Source: CAHJXG01 sp965277495
Lineage (GTDB): Bacteria > Pseudomonadota > Alphaproteobacteria > Acetobacterales > Acetobacteraceae
Length of the DNA: 64,000 nucleotides
Reading direction: 5' to 3'
NCBI GenBank assembly: GCA_965277495.1
Contig: OZ255824.1
Span: 4,524,376-4,588,375, forward strand
Made by a program: the position numbers and the translations under genes. Below the pieces are notes generated by a model. That model worked only from the letters and a program-made list of their open reading frames with translations, was not told where the DNA came from and did not search any database. Below, in pieces: positions 23,937 to 31,445 of the stretch (within the stretch, counting starts at the first letter, position 1; each line of letters starts with the position of its first letter).

Positions 23937-23984
23937 CCCTTGGCAAAAGAGAGGTCGAGAGTTCAATCCCCGCCAGCCGCACCA
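23937..23984 (+). repeat. Second tRNA-3'-end-like attachment copy
   Basis: The block 23949-23971 is identical over 23 bases to 21258-21280 in the tRNA-Thr fragment (variable loop and T arm). The flanks are related but diverged: CTTGGCAA in place of CTTGGTAA, and an acceptor strand CAGCCGC then ACCA in place of CAACAGC then ACCA. The T-stem no longer pairs (GAGAG against CCCGC), so this looks like a recombinant of two tRNA ends. With the first copy it bounds a 2.7-kb segment as direct repeats. Confidence 0.7.
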
Positions 23985-24790
23985 GCCGCCTGCGCCGCCA
24001 CCTTCGACCGGTCGCCCAGCATCGCCGCCAACGTCGGCTCGATCGCCTCCGCAATCCGCGCCTGCGCCTGCGCGGTCGGGTGCAGCGGCGGGTCGGGCGG
24101 ATCCAACTGGTCGTCGTAAAACTGGCTGCGGTCCGCCTGGCCGTCGTGCAGGAACAGCCGCGACAGGTCCATGAACATCACGTCGTCCCCGGCGGCGCCT
24201 CCGCGCGGGCTGCCGGGCGGATAGCGCTCCGCCAGTTCCCGGTTCACCGCATTGGCCGTGCGGGTCACGTACTTCGACCGCACGCTCGGCAGGATGCCCA
24301 GCAGCAGGACGCGCGTCGCCGGCAGGCGGCTGCGGAGCTCGTCCACCACCGCCACGATCCCGGCCACGGTCTGCGACGCGTTCCAGTGCACGCGGCCCAG
24401 GTTGTTGGCGCCGATCAGCACGACGGCCACGCGCGGATGGATGCCGTCCAGCTCCCCATTCCGCATGCGCCATAACAAGTGGGCGGTGTTGTCGCCGCGG
24501 AACCCCAGGTTGACGGCGTTGCGGTCGCCATAGAACCGCTGCCACACCGACGCGAAATCCTGCCATTCCGGCGGCCCCCGCTTTTCCCAATCCTCGGTGA
24601 TGCTGTCGCCCAACCAGATCAAGTCGACCCGGCCCCTGCGCAGTTCCGCCAGCTTGTCTTGATGCCGGGCCCGCCACCACGGCGTGTCCTGCCGCGCCAG
24701 GGGCACGGCCGCGACTGGCACCCGGTCCGCCGCGCCGAGCGCCGCCGCAGCGCCAATAAGCGCCAGCCGACGGGTGAGCGGCATCATCAT
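23963..24790 (-). CDS. GDSL/SGNH-family hydrolase, exported
   Basis: An ATG at 24790 starts a protein with an N-terminal signal peptide (RRLALIGAAAALGAADR). SGNH blocks follow in order: block I LIWLGDSITEDW with the nucleophilic Ser, a Gly in NLGFRGDN, block III VVLIGANNLGR, and block V with the Asp/His pair near DPPDPPLHPT. It is most like platelet-activating-factor acetylhydrolase-type esterases acting on lipids or sugar acetates in the periplasm. The stop codon at 23963-23965 lies inside the second tRNA-end repeat, so the final residues (AAGAAGGD) are encoded by the attachment site and the original C-terminus may have been altered by recombination there. Confidence 0.85.
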   Translation of the reverse strand: MMMPLTRRLALIGAAAALGAADRVPVAAVPLARQDTPWWRARHQDKLAELRRGRVDLIWLGDSITEDWEKRGPPEWQDFASVWQRFYGDRNAVNLGFRGDNTAHLLWRMRNGELDGIHPRVAVVLIGANNLGRVHWNASQTVAGIVAVVDELRSRLPATRVLLLGILPSVRSKYVTRTANAVNRELAERYPPGSPRGGAAGDDVMFMDLSRLFLHDGQADRSQFYDDQLDPPDPPLHPTAQAQARIAEAIEPTLAAMLGDRSKVAAQAAGAAGGD

Positions 24791-24859
24791 GCGCACGCCA
24801 GTATCCAGCTTGCGGCGGCGCGGCCGAGACGGCAGGGTGCGGGTAAAACGGAGGGAAAC

Positions 24860-25645
24860 ATGGCGAACCTATTCGACCTATCAGGCCAAGTGGCGATCAT
24901 TACCGGATCGAGCAAGGGCATCGGCCGCGCCATCGCCGAGCGCATGGCCGAACACGGCGCGCGGGTCGTGGTCAGCAGCCGCAAGGCGGATCCCTGTGAG
25001 GAGGTTGCGTCCGGCATACGCGCCCGCGGCGGCGAGGCCCTGGTCGTGCCCTGCAACATCGGGCGCAAGGAGGAACTGCGGGCGCTGGTCGACCGCACGA
25101 TGGTCGAATGGGGCCGGGTCGACGCCCTGGTCTGCAACGCCGCCGTCAACCCGTATTTCGGGCCGTCGCTCGACATCCCCGACGACGCCTGGGACCGCAT
25201 CATGGGGACCAACATCCGCAGCAACCATTGGCTGGCCAACATGGTGCTGCCCGGCATGGCAGAGCGCGGCGCCGGCTCCGTCACTATCGTGTCGTCGATC
25301 GCCGGGCTGCGCGGGTCGACGACGCTGGGGGCATACGGCGTCAGCAAGGCGGCCGACATGCAGCTCGTGCGCAACCTCGCCGTCGAGTGGGGGCCGCGCG
25401 GCATACGCGCCAACTGCATCGCCCCCGGCCTGGTCCGCACCGACTTCGCCCGCGCGCTGTGGGAGGATCCGGCCAACCTGGACAAGCGCACGCGCGACAC
25501 GCCGCTGCGCCGGATCGGCGAGCCCGATGAGATCGCCGGCGCTGCGGTGTTTCTGGCCGCGGCGTCCGGCACGTTCATGACCGGGCAGACCATCGTCATC
25601 GACGGCGGGGTGCTGGCGGGCGCACCGGCACTGGATGACGACTAG
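24860..25645 (+). CDS. SDR-family NAD(P)-dependent oxidoreductase
   Basis: Start at 24860 (MANLFDLSGQVAII) behind GGAGGG; the frame is open far upstream but that part is the shadow of the convergent GDSL gene. The 261-residue product has the nucleotide-binding motif TGSSKGIGRA, the NAAVN motif at the end of strand 4, and catalytic Ser (IVSSIAG), Tyr and Lys (YGVSK). The C-terminal PLRRIGEPDEIAGAAVFLAA and GQTIVIDGG segments are typical of 3-oxoacyl-ACP-reductase-like classical SDRs. The substrate cannot be told from sequence. It overlaps the end of the convergent 2H phosphoesterase gene by 4 bases. Confidence 0.9.
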   Translation: MANLFDLSGQVAIITGSSKGIGRAIAERMAEHGARVVVSSRKADPCEEVASGIRARGGEALVVPCNIGRKEELRALVDRTMVEWGRVDALVCNAAVNPYFGPSLDIPDDAWDRIMGTNIRSNHWLANMVLPGMAERGAGSVTIVSSIAGLRGSTTLGAYGVSKAADMQLVRNLAVEWGPRGIRANCIAPGLVRTDFARALWEDPANLDKRTRDTPLRRIGEPDEIAGAAVFLAAASGTFMTGQTIVIDGGVLAGAPALDDD

Positions 25646-26148
25646 CCGCAAAACCGGTGGCGGCTCTGTTGTTCCCACGGGCCGCCGAGATAGCGCCACA
25701 GCAGCAGGGCCTCGGCTCGGACCGTGAACGGCGTGAAGGCGGCTTGGAGATGAGCCAACAGCTCCCGGGCGGCCTCGGGCGAGGCCTTGTTCTGCACCGT
25801 GAGATGCGGGCGGTAACCTTGGCGGTCCTGCGGCGTCAGCCATCCGTCCCAATGGCGGGCGAGACCGGCCCGCAGGGCGAGGAGTTCGGCCGACTCCAGG
25901 GTATAGGCGACTCCGCGCCCGAGGAAGCGCAGGCCAGAGACGGCGACGGCGAACGGCGGCATCGTGCAGCGAGCCTCAATGGCGTCCGAGACAGCTTCGA
26001 TCTCCGCGCCAGGCAGGTGATGGAACAGGGTGACATGCGCGGGGATCAGGTTCCGTTCCGCTGGAAAATGCAAGCTGCGCAGCCGTTCGAACCGTGCTTG
26101 ATCGTCCGCGTACAACGCCAGGGTCAAAATGAGCGGCGCCTTGGTCAC
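25642..26148 (-). CDS. 2H phosphoesterase (2'-5' RNA ligase-like)
   Basis: The start is GTG at 26148 (reads MTKAPLILTLALYAD). The 168-residue protein has the two HxTx motifs of the 2H superfamily: HVTLFHH at about residue 38 and HLTVQNK at about residue 114. These place two histidines in the active site that cleaves or transfers 2',3'-cyclic phosphates. The first half (FERLRSLHFPAERNLIPA) and the spacing suit the LigT/ThpR or YjcG type; the natural substrate is not known. It overlaps the convergent SDR gene at the stop codons and lies back to back with the gene at 26160. Confidence 0.82.
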   Translation of the reverse strand: MTKAPLILTLALYADDQARFERLRSLHFPAERNLIPAHVTLFHHLPGAEIEAVSDAIEARCTMPPFAVAVSGLRFLGRGVAYTLESAELLALRAGLARHWDGWLTPQDRQGYRPHLTVQNKASPEAARELLAHLQAAFTPFTVRAEALLLWRYLGGPWEQQSRHRFCG

Positions 26149-26159
26149 GCGTCACCCCG

Positions 26160-26465
26160 ATGACGCGGGAGCAACTGGTCGCGCAATGGCAGGACCTGAC
26201 GCGCAGTATCCTCCCGGGTATGGCTCCAGCTTCGCGCTGGCCCATACGATTCGATCACTGCTTCATGCGGGTGTGCCTCGACCATGCGGTCGGCCAGCCG
26301 TGGCACGAACGGGTGCGCCGCCCCGCCATCCGCCACCTGACCAACGACCAGTTGCGCGCCGCGATCGCCGTCGCCGAGCGGATAGCCGCCGACCCATCCG
26401 CCTTGCCGGGCCTCAATGCACAAAGCCTCGCTTGGCGCCAGGCGGGCCGGCAACGGGCGGGTTGA
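26160..26465 (+). CDS. Conserved small hypothetical protein
   Basis: A 101-residue protein starting MTREQLVAQWQDLTRS. The centre, RFDHCFMRVCLDHAVGQPWH, and the following RRPAIRHLTNDQLRAAIAVA are the recognisable part. I have an impression of a small conserved family in Acetobacteraceae with this DHCFMR-CLD core, without a known function. It is divergent from the 2H phosphoesterase (11 bases between the starts) and convergent with the AsmA gene. Confidence 0.7.
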   Translation: MTREQLVAQWQDLTRSILPGMAPASRWPIRFDHCFMRVCLDHAVGQPWHERVRRPAIRHLTNDQLRAAIAVAERIAADPSALPGLNAQSLAWRQAGRQRAG

Positions 26466-26485
26466 CAGCGGGGCCGAAGCGGACG

Positions 26486-28432
26486 TCAACGCTTCGTCTT
26501 GGCGGGCGGCACCTTCGGCGGCATCTTGGCGGCGCCCAGCAGCCCCGCGCAGGCCCCATCCTCGCCGGTGCCAAGCTGGATCGTCGGCAGCAGGGCGCCG
26601 AGCGGGGTGAGCAGGACACCGAGCGCCACCGCCGCCCCGGCCCGCGCGCCGACCACGGCCAGGTCCGGCAAGACACTCGGCTTGCCCAATGTGCCGGTGA
26701 TGTCGACCGGAGCGGGCAGGGAGCCGATGCTGAAGTGCTTGCTTTCGGTGTTCAGCACGAGCTTGAGCGTTTCGTCGCGAAGGTTGATGTCGCCCTTGCC
26801 CAAGACCCGCGCCTCGTCCGTATCGAGCACGAGGGTGCGGGCGTCCACGACGCCCTGCTGCAGCACGAAATCCGTGATCAGGCATTGAATCTTGGCGCGA
26901 TTCGGCACGCCGAGCGCCGACAGCACCGCATTGCCGAATTGCAGCCCCGAGAGGTCGACCAACAGCGCGCTCACGTTGCCGCCCGAGCCCATATACAGCT
27001 TAAGCTCGCCATTGCCATGGCCGAGGATATCGGCCATGGACCGTCCGCTCCCGTCGATCACGGCACGTCCGCCGATGGTGCCGGCGCCGCGTGCCGCACC
27101 GGTCGCCGCCAGCAGCCTGTCGACCTCCACGCGCTGGAAATCGATCGTGGCTTTCGCGCGCACGCCTTGGTTCTGCTCGGCCAACTGGACGTTCGACGTG
27201 ATCTGCCCTTTGCCGATGCCAAAACTCAGCGGCGCCAACGATACGCCGCCGTTCACGATGTCCAGATTGGCCTGCATGTTGTCGAGCGGCTGCGAGCGGC
27301 CCTGGATACGCCCGGCGTGATACTTCAGGTGCACGTCCGCGACATTCAGCTTCGGCAGGCTGATCGGCTCGGTCGGCAATACGCGCCCGGTCGGCTTCGA
27401 GGGCAGCTTGGTGCCTTTGTCGGCGTCGCCCGGCTCGGCGCCGATGAAGCCGCCGAGATCCCGCAGGTCCACCAGCTTCGATTGCAGGTCGGCGGTCAGC
27501 ACCGGGCGCTCCGGGCCGGTGTCGACCTGCAAATTGCCCTCGAGGTCGCTGCTGCCCACCTTCCCGGTGATGCCGCTGAACTTCACGAGGTTCTTTACGT
27601 AATCCAGCGTGCCGGTCACCCGGTAGGGCGGCGTTTGCGGGATGGCGACGCCCGTCAGCGGCAGCAACAGCGCCATGTTCGGCCCGGACAGGTCCAATTT
27701 CAGGTCTGCGCCGGCGAAGGCCAGCGGGTCCTTGATGGTGCCGGCCAGGGTAACCTTGGTCGGCCCGTTCTCCACCTGCAGGTTCAACGGATAGGGCTGC
27801 GCCTCGTCACGCAGCGACAGCAGCGCGCCGCCGGTGAACTGGGCGTTGATGGGCTGCTTGGCATAGGTCCCCGTGGCCGTCGCCACGATTTGGCTGGGCT
27901 GGCCCGCCTCGTCCTTGGTCGCGATGTCCACGTTGAAGTCCGACCGCAGCTTGGCCGAGACGACGTGGACGTGCCCGTCGTTGATGCGCAGGTTGCCGAT
28001 CTTCAGCGCCGGGCCGGAACTTCCGCTATCCCCGCTGCTGGCCAGCGTCCAGTTTGCGCGGCCATCGGCCAATTGCTGGGCGTCGACCTGCGGATGGTCC
28101 AAGGCGATGTCGGGAATGACGACCGCACGGTTGCGGATATAGGCCATCGCATCGACGTCGACGGTGAGCTTGTCGGCAGTGGCGAAATTGCCGCCGCCGG
28201 GCCAGCCGTCGGGGTTGGCGATCGTGACCCCGTCGGCTTCGATATGCGGCACCCGGCCCAGCCGCACGTGCAGATGCGCAATCGTCACCGGACGCCCGAG
28301 CGCCTTGGAGGCCCGGGCGTCCACCATCGGGATCAGCCAATCCCAGCGGAAAACCGCCACCGCGACGAGGAGGATAAGGGCCAGGCCCCCCACCACGAAC
28401 GGCCATTTGCGGCGGCGCTTTGTTGCAGACAT
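26486..28432 (-). CDS. AsmA family protein
   Basis: A 648-residue protein. A single N-terminal transmembrane anchor (WPFVVGGLALILLVAVAVF) follows a basic cytoplasmic tip (SATKRRRK). The large periplasmic part has the AsmA opening pattern (WLIPMVDARASKALGRPVTI, VRLGRVPHIEADGVTIANPD) and many repeating beta-strands (VRATMTLP-like DIALDHPQVDAQQLADGRAN). The C-terminus returns to ETLKLVLNTESKHFSIGSLP with a glycine-rich end. AsmA-like proteins are long beta-groove proteins linked to phospholipid traffic between membranes and envelope homeostasis. It is a single gene on its strand, convergent with the gene at 26160. Confidence 0.88.
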   Translation of the reverse strand: MSATKRRRKWPFVVGGLALILLVAVAVFRWDWLIPMVDARASKALGRPVTIAHLHVRLGRVPHIEADGVTIANPDGWPGGGNFATADKLTVDVDAMAYIRNRAVVIPDIALDHPQVDAQQLADGRANWTLASSGDSGSSGPALKIGNLRINDGHVHVVSAKLRSDFNVDIATKDEAGQPSQIVATATGTYAKQPINAQFTGGALLSLRDEAQPYPLNLQVENGPTKVTLAGTIKDPLAFAGADLKLDLSGPNMALLLPLTGVAIPQTPPYRVTGTLDYVKNLVKFSGITGKVGSSDLEGNLQVDTGPERPVLTADLQSKLVDLRDLGGFIGAEPGDADKGTKLPSKPTGRVLPTEPISLPKLNVADVHLKYHAGRIQGRSQPLDNMQANLDIVNGGVSLAPLSFGIGKGQITSNVQLAEQNQGVRAKATIDFQRVEVDRLLAATGAARGAGTIGGRAVIDGSGRSMADILGHGNGELKLYMGSGGNVSALLVDLSGLQFGNAVLSALGVPNRAKIQCLITDFVLQQGVVDARTLVLDTDEARVLGKGDINLRDETLKLVLNTESKHFSIGSLPAPVDITGTLGKPSVLPDLAVVGARAGAAVALGVLLTPLGALLPTIQLGTGEDGACAGLLGAAKMPPKVPPAKTKR

Positions 28433-28535
28433 GCACCTTTAACGATGCGCGTGCCGTTCCAGTTCCGCCGCCATGGGTTGCCGATGTCGGCATCGGACGG
28501 CATCCTGCGGCGACCCGCGTCCAGGAGGCCCAGCC

Positions 28536-28862
28536 TTGATCCACGAACTCCGCATTTACCGCTGCCTGCCGGGCAGGCTACCGAACCTGCTGGCCCGGTT
28601 CGAAACGACGACGCTGGCGATCTGGGCACGGCACGGCATCAAGCCCGCCGGGTTCTGGACCACGCTGATCGGCCCGTCGAACCAGGAGCTGACCTATTTG
28701 CTGGCCTGGGAGAGCCTGGCCGAGCGCGAGGCGAAGTGGACCGCCTTCCAAGCCGATCCTGAGTGGATCAGCAAGCGCGCGGAGACCGAGAAAGACGGGC
28801 AGATCGTCGCCAACATCGAGAGCTCGCTGCTGCAGCCGACCGCGTTCTCGACCGTGAAGTAG
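28536..28862 (+). CDS. NIPSNAP family protein
   Basis: The start is TTG at 28536, chosen because AGGAGG (28523-28528) lies 7 bases upstream and the product then opens with the family pattern IHELRIYRCLPGRLP. The 108-residue protein is a dimeric alpha/beta-barrel (ferredoxin-like) domain: strand-helix IYRCLPGRLPNLLARFE, IKPAGFWTTLIGPS, and LTYLLAWESLAEREAKWTAF with the W-F pair typical of NIPSNAP proteins. Biochemical role unknown. It is followed 5 bases later by the metallo-hydrolase gene, probably in one transcript. Confidence 0.82.
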   Translation: MIHELRIYRCLPGRLPNLLARFETTTLAIWARHGIKPAGFWTTLIGPSNQELTYLLAWESLAEREAKWTAFQADPEWISKRAETEKDGQIVANIESSLLQPTAFSTVK

Positions 28863-28867
28863 CGGGC

Positions 28868-29527
28868 ATGACCGAACTCCAGGCCGCCATCATCCCGGTC
28901 ACGCAATTCCAGCAGAACTGCGCCTTGATCTGGGACGACGCCAGCAAGCATGCCCTGGTCATCGATCCCGGCGGCGACGTGCCGCGCATCACCGAGGCTG
29001 TCGGCAAGCTGGGCCTGACGGTCGAGCGTATCTTGCTGACCCATGGCCATATCGACCATGCCGGCGGCGCCGCGGAACTGCGTGAGGCGCTGGGCGTGCC
29101 GTTAGAGGGTCCGGACGAGCGCGACGCCTTCCTGCTCGACGGACTGGCGGAACAGGGGCGCGCCTACGGCATCGCCGGGGCGCGCAACGTGCGCCCGGAC
29201 CGCTGGTTGAACGAGGGGGACACGGTGGCATTGGGCGCGCACCGGTTTGGCGTGCTGCACTGCCCCGGCCACACGCCGGGCCATATCGTGTTCGTGAACG
29301 AGGCCGCACGGGTGGCGTTGGTCGGGGACGTGCTGTTCAAGGGGTCGGTCGGGCGGACCGACTTCCCGTACGGCGACACGGCCGCCCTGCTCGCGTCGAT
29401 CCGCGACAAGCTGATGCCGCTGGGCGACGACGTGTCATTCCTGTGCGGCCACGGGCCGGGATCGACGATCGGCGCGGAACGCCGCAGCAACCCCTATGTC
29501 GCCGAGGCACTGCAACCAAAACCGTAA
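28868..29527 (+). CDS. Metallo-beta-lactamase-fold hydrolase (YcbL/glyoxalase II-like)
   Basis: A 219-residue protein starting MTELQAAIIPVTQFQQNC. The metal-binding motif is THGHIDHAGG (HxHxDH). Further ligands are in HCPGHTPGHIVF (His) and VALVGDVLFKGSVGRTDFP (bridging Asp), and the last His is in LCGHGPGSTIG. The short C-terminus without the glyoxalase II substrate-binding helices suggests the YcbL type, a hydrolase of glutathione-like thioesters or related compounds in the cytoplasm. It is coupled to the NIPSNAP gene. Confidence 0.88.
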   Translation: MTELQAAIIPVTQFQQNCALIWDDASKHALVIDPGGDVPRITEAVGKLGLTVERILLTHGHIDHAGGAAELREALGVPLEGPDERDAFLLDGLAEQGRAYGIAGARNVRPDRWLNEGDTVALGAHRFGVLHCPGHTPGHIVFVNEAARVALVGDVLFKGSVGRTDFPYGDTAALLASIRDKLMPLGDDVSFLCGHGPGSTIGAERRSNPYVAEALQPKP

Positions 29528-29558
29528 ATGGCAGGACGGCCCGGGTTACGGCGGGTCT

Positions 29559-30182
29559 TCACAGCACCAGGCGCGAAAGGGCGGCGCTGACCAGGGCGTC
29601 CAGCCCGGCGTCGTCCGCGAACCTGCGCAGCCGCCCATCGATCACCAGCAACGCCAGGCCGTGGGCGATGGCCCAGGCAGCGGTGATGTCGGCGAGGCGG
29701 CCCGGCGGCGCGTCCGCTGTGGTCGCGGTCCGTGGCGAACCGGCCGCGTCGCCCGCGGCTGCGGCGAGCGCGCCGTAGGCGGCGTCCATCGCGGCACGCA
29801 GGGCCGGACGTTGCGGGTCGAGCCGCTCGCTCCGGAACATCAGCAGGAACAGGTTGGGGTGCTCGCGGGCGAACCGCACATAACCGCGGCCCATGGCATG
29901 CAGGCGGTCCGCCGGCGTCGGGCCGGACGCCGCCATCTCGGCCAGCACGGCGGCGTGAAAGCGCGTGTACCCCGTCGCCGCGAGGTCGCTCAGCAATCCA
30001 ACCAGGTCGCCGAAATGATGTGCCGGCGCTGCGTGCGACACGCCGGCCGCACGCGCTGCGGCGCGCAACGTCAGCGCCTGGAAGCCGTCGCGCTCCAGGA
30101 TGATTTCGGCGGCTTCGAGCAAAGCCTCGCGCAGGGCGCCGTGGTGATAGGGCTGCGGAGCCGATAGGGGTTTGATGTGCAC
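29559..30182 (-). CDS. TetR family transcriptional regulator
   Basis: The start is GTG at 30182 (reads MHIKPLSAPQPYHHG) behind AAGGGGG; the upstream frame overlaps the divergent gene and is not needed. The N-terminal helix-turn-helix reads ALREALLEAAEIILERDGFQ, ALTLRAAARAAGVSHAAPAH, FGDLVGLLSDLAATGYTRF, the standard TetR three-helix unit. The ligand-binding part has a WHG/TetR_C-like ending (ADITAAWAIAHGLALLVIDG). It is divergent from a membrane protein gene with about 100 bases between, and probably represses itself and that gene. Confidence 0.88.
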   Translation of the reverse strand: MHIKPLSAPQPYHHGALREALLEAAEIILERDGFQALTLRAAARAAGVSHAAPAHHFGDLVGLLSDLAATGYTRFHAAVLAEMAASGPTPADRLHAMGRGYVRFAREHPNLFLLMFRSERLDPQRPALRAAMDAAYGALAAAAGDAAGSPRTATTADAPPGRLADITAAWAIAHGLALLVIDGRLRRFADDAGLDALVSAALSRLVL

Positions 30183-30246
30183 CGCCCCCTTGTGCCGGAA
30201 CGTCTTGACGCTGACAAGATTCGCTTGACGACGATGGCTAGCCGTG

Positions 30247-30265
30247 ATCTTTTCACTGTAAAGAT
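30247..30265. promoter_or_regulatory. Candidate TetR operator between divergent genes
   Basis: ATCTTT (30247-30252) and AAAGAT (30260-30265) form a 6-bp inverted repeat with a 7-base spacer, directly upstream of the membrane protein start at 30280. A TTGACG that could serve as a -35 element lies about 20 bases before it. Position and symmetry fit the site of the divergent TetR protein. Confidence 0.45.
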
Positions 30266-30279
30266 GGTGAGGTGGCGCT

Positions 30280-30969
30280 TTGGCAGATATCCTATTTGGG
30301 ACAGTCTTGGGTCTGCATGCGATGGGCGGCGCGACCGCGTTGCTCGCGGGGCCGGTCGCCATGGTAGCGCGCAAGGGCCTGCGCCTGCACCGACTTTCTG
30401 GGCGCGTTTACGCCCTGGCCATGGCCGTCACAGCGGTCTCGGCGCTCGTTTTGGCGATTGCCACGCGCAACCTGCTGCTGCTCGTGATTGCGGCATTCAG
30501 CTTTTTCCTGGTGTTCAGCGGCTGGCGGGCGCTGAGCCAGAAGCGGTTGCACGAGGGGCTTGGCGCGCGCTGGTTCGACTGGCTCGCGGCAGCCCTCACG
30601 CTATCGTTCAGCGCTGGATTGCTCGCCGTGGGCATGGCCGGGGGCGGAGACGTGACCGCGCTATTCTTCGGAGCAGGCGGCAGCTTTCTCGCGGTGCGGC
30701 AGATGCGGCAACTCACCGGGCGGGCCCGGCCCGGCGAGTGGCTAATCCGTCACGTCCTCGGCATGTCGGCCGCGTATATCGCCACCGTCAGCGCCTTCGC
30801 GGTCGTCACCCTGACTTTCCTGCCCGCGCCGGTGACGTTCATCGCGCCAACGCTGATCGGCACGCCGATGATCGCTTGGGTCGTGACACGCCTCACGACG
30901 AGCTTGCGCCGAGGCAATCCACCGGATGGTGCGGAGCCTTCAAGCCGCATTCCGATGCAGCAAGCCTGA
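30280..30969 (+). CDS. DUF2306-like integral membrane protein
   Basis: The start is TTG at 30280 (reads MADILFGTVLGLHAM) with GAGGTGG just upstream. The 229-residue protein has about six transmembrane helices (TALLAGPVAMVARKGL, ALAMAVTAVSALVLAIA, LLLLVIAAFSFFLVFSGWRA, AALTLSFSAGLLAVGMAG, VLGMSAAYIATVSAFAVVTL, FIAPTLIGTPMIAWVV). It has a conserved charged turn RKGLRLHRLSGRVYA of the kind found in DUF2306 membrane proteins of unknown function. It is probably controlled by the divergent TetR regulator. A stress-response or transport role is possible but not shown. Confidence 0.75.
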   Translation: MADILFGTVLGLHAMGGATALLAGPVAMVARKGLRLHRLSGRVYALAMAVTAVSALVLAIATRNLLLLVIAAFSFFLVFSGWRALSQKRLHEGLGARWFDWLAAALTLSFSAGLLAVGMAGGGDVTALFFGAGGSFLAVRQMRQLTGRARPGEWLIRHVLGMSAAYIATVSAFAVVTLTFLPAPVTFIAPTLIGTPMIAWVVTRLTTSLRRGNPPDGAEPSSRIPMQQA

Positions 30970-30985
30970 CGTCCTCGACGCGCCG

Positions 30986-31417
30986 CTAGCCGGGATCGCC
31001 GACCAACTCAGCGGCGGCGATGCCCGCCATCGCAGCGGCCTCATCGTTGTCCGACGTGTCCCCCGACAGCCCAACCGCACCAATCAGATCGCCGGCGCCG
31101 TTCCGGATCAACACGCCGCCGGCCACCGGGATCAGCGCGCCGCCCGCCACGTGGCTGACCGCAGCGACGAAATACGGCTGTTCCGCTGCGCGCTTGGCGA
31201 TTGCCCGCGACCCCATGCCCAACGCCAGCGCGCCATGCGCCTTGCCGTGGGCGATCTCGGCCCGCTTCAGGCTGGTGCCGTCCTCTGCCGCCAACGCCTT
31301 GTAGGCGCCGCGCGTGTCCAGCACGGTGACGACCATCGGCTTCAGCGCGAGGCGCCGGGCCTCGGCGAGGGCGGCGGTGACGATGCTCTGGGCTTGCGCC
31401 AGGGTCAGTTCGGGCAT
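30986..31417 (-). CDS. GlcG/HbpS family protein
   Basis: Start at 31417 (MPELTLAQAQSIVTAA) with AGGAG 5 bases upstream. The 143-residue protein has the family pattern: helix TAALAEARRLALKPMVVTVL, then DTRGAYKALAAEDGTSLKRA, KAHGALALGMGSRAIAKRA, and the glycine-rich GGALIPVAGGVLIRNGAGDL with IGAVGLSGDTSDND at the end. Members bind haem or cofactors and often accompany oxidation pathways. Here it is the last gene after manC-gmd-rmd, 28 bases behind rmd, so it is likely co-transcribed; the functional link is unclear. Confidence 0.85.
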   Translation of the reverse strand: MPELTLAQAQSIVTAALAEARRLALKPMVVTVLDTRGAYKALAAEDGTSLKRAEIAHGKAHGALALGMGSRAIAKRAAEQPYFVAAVSHVAGGALIPVAGGVLIRNGAGDLIGAVGLSGDTSDNDEAAAMAGIAAAELVGDPG

Positions 31418-31445
31418 GGTTGCTCCTGTTAATAAAATATTTTGT

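Noticed and set aside
26129..28762. 877-residue plus-strand frame
   Set aside because: Antisense to the AsmA gene; Gln/Arg/His-rich shadow composition from GC-rich codons. The AsmA frame has a clear anchor and repeat structure.
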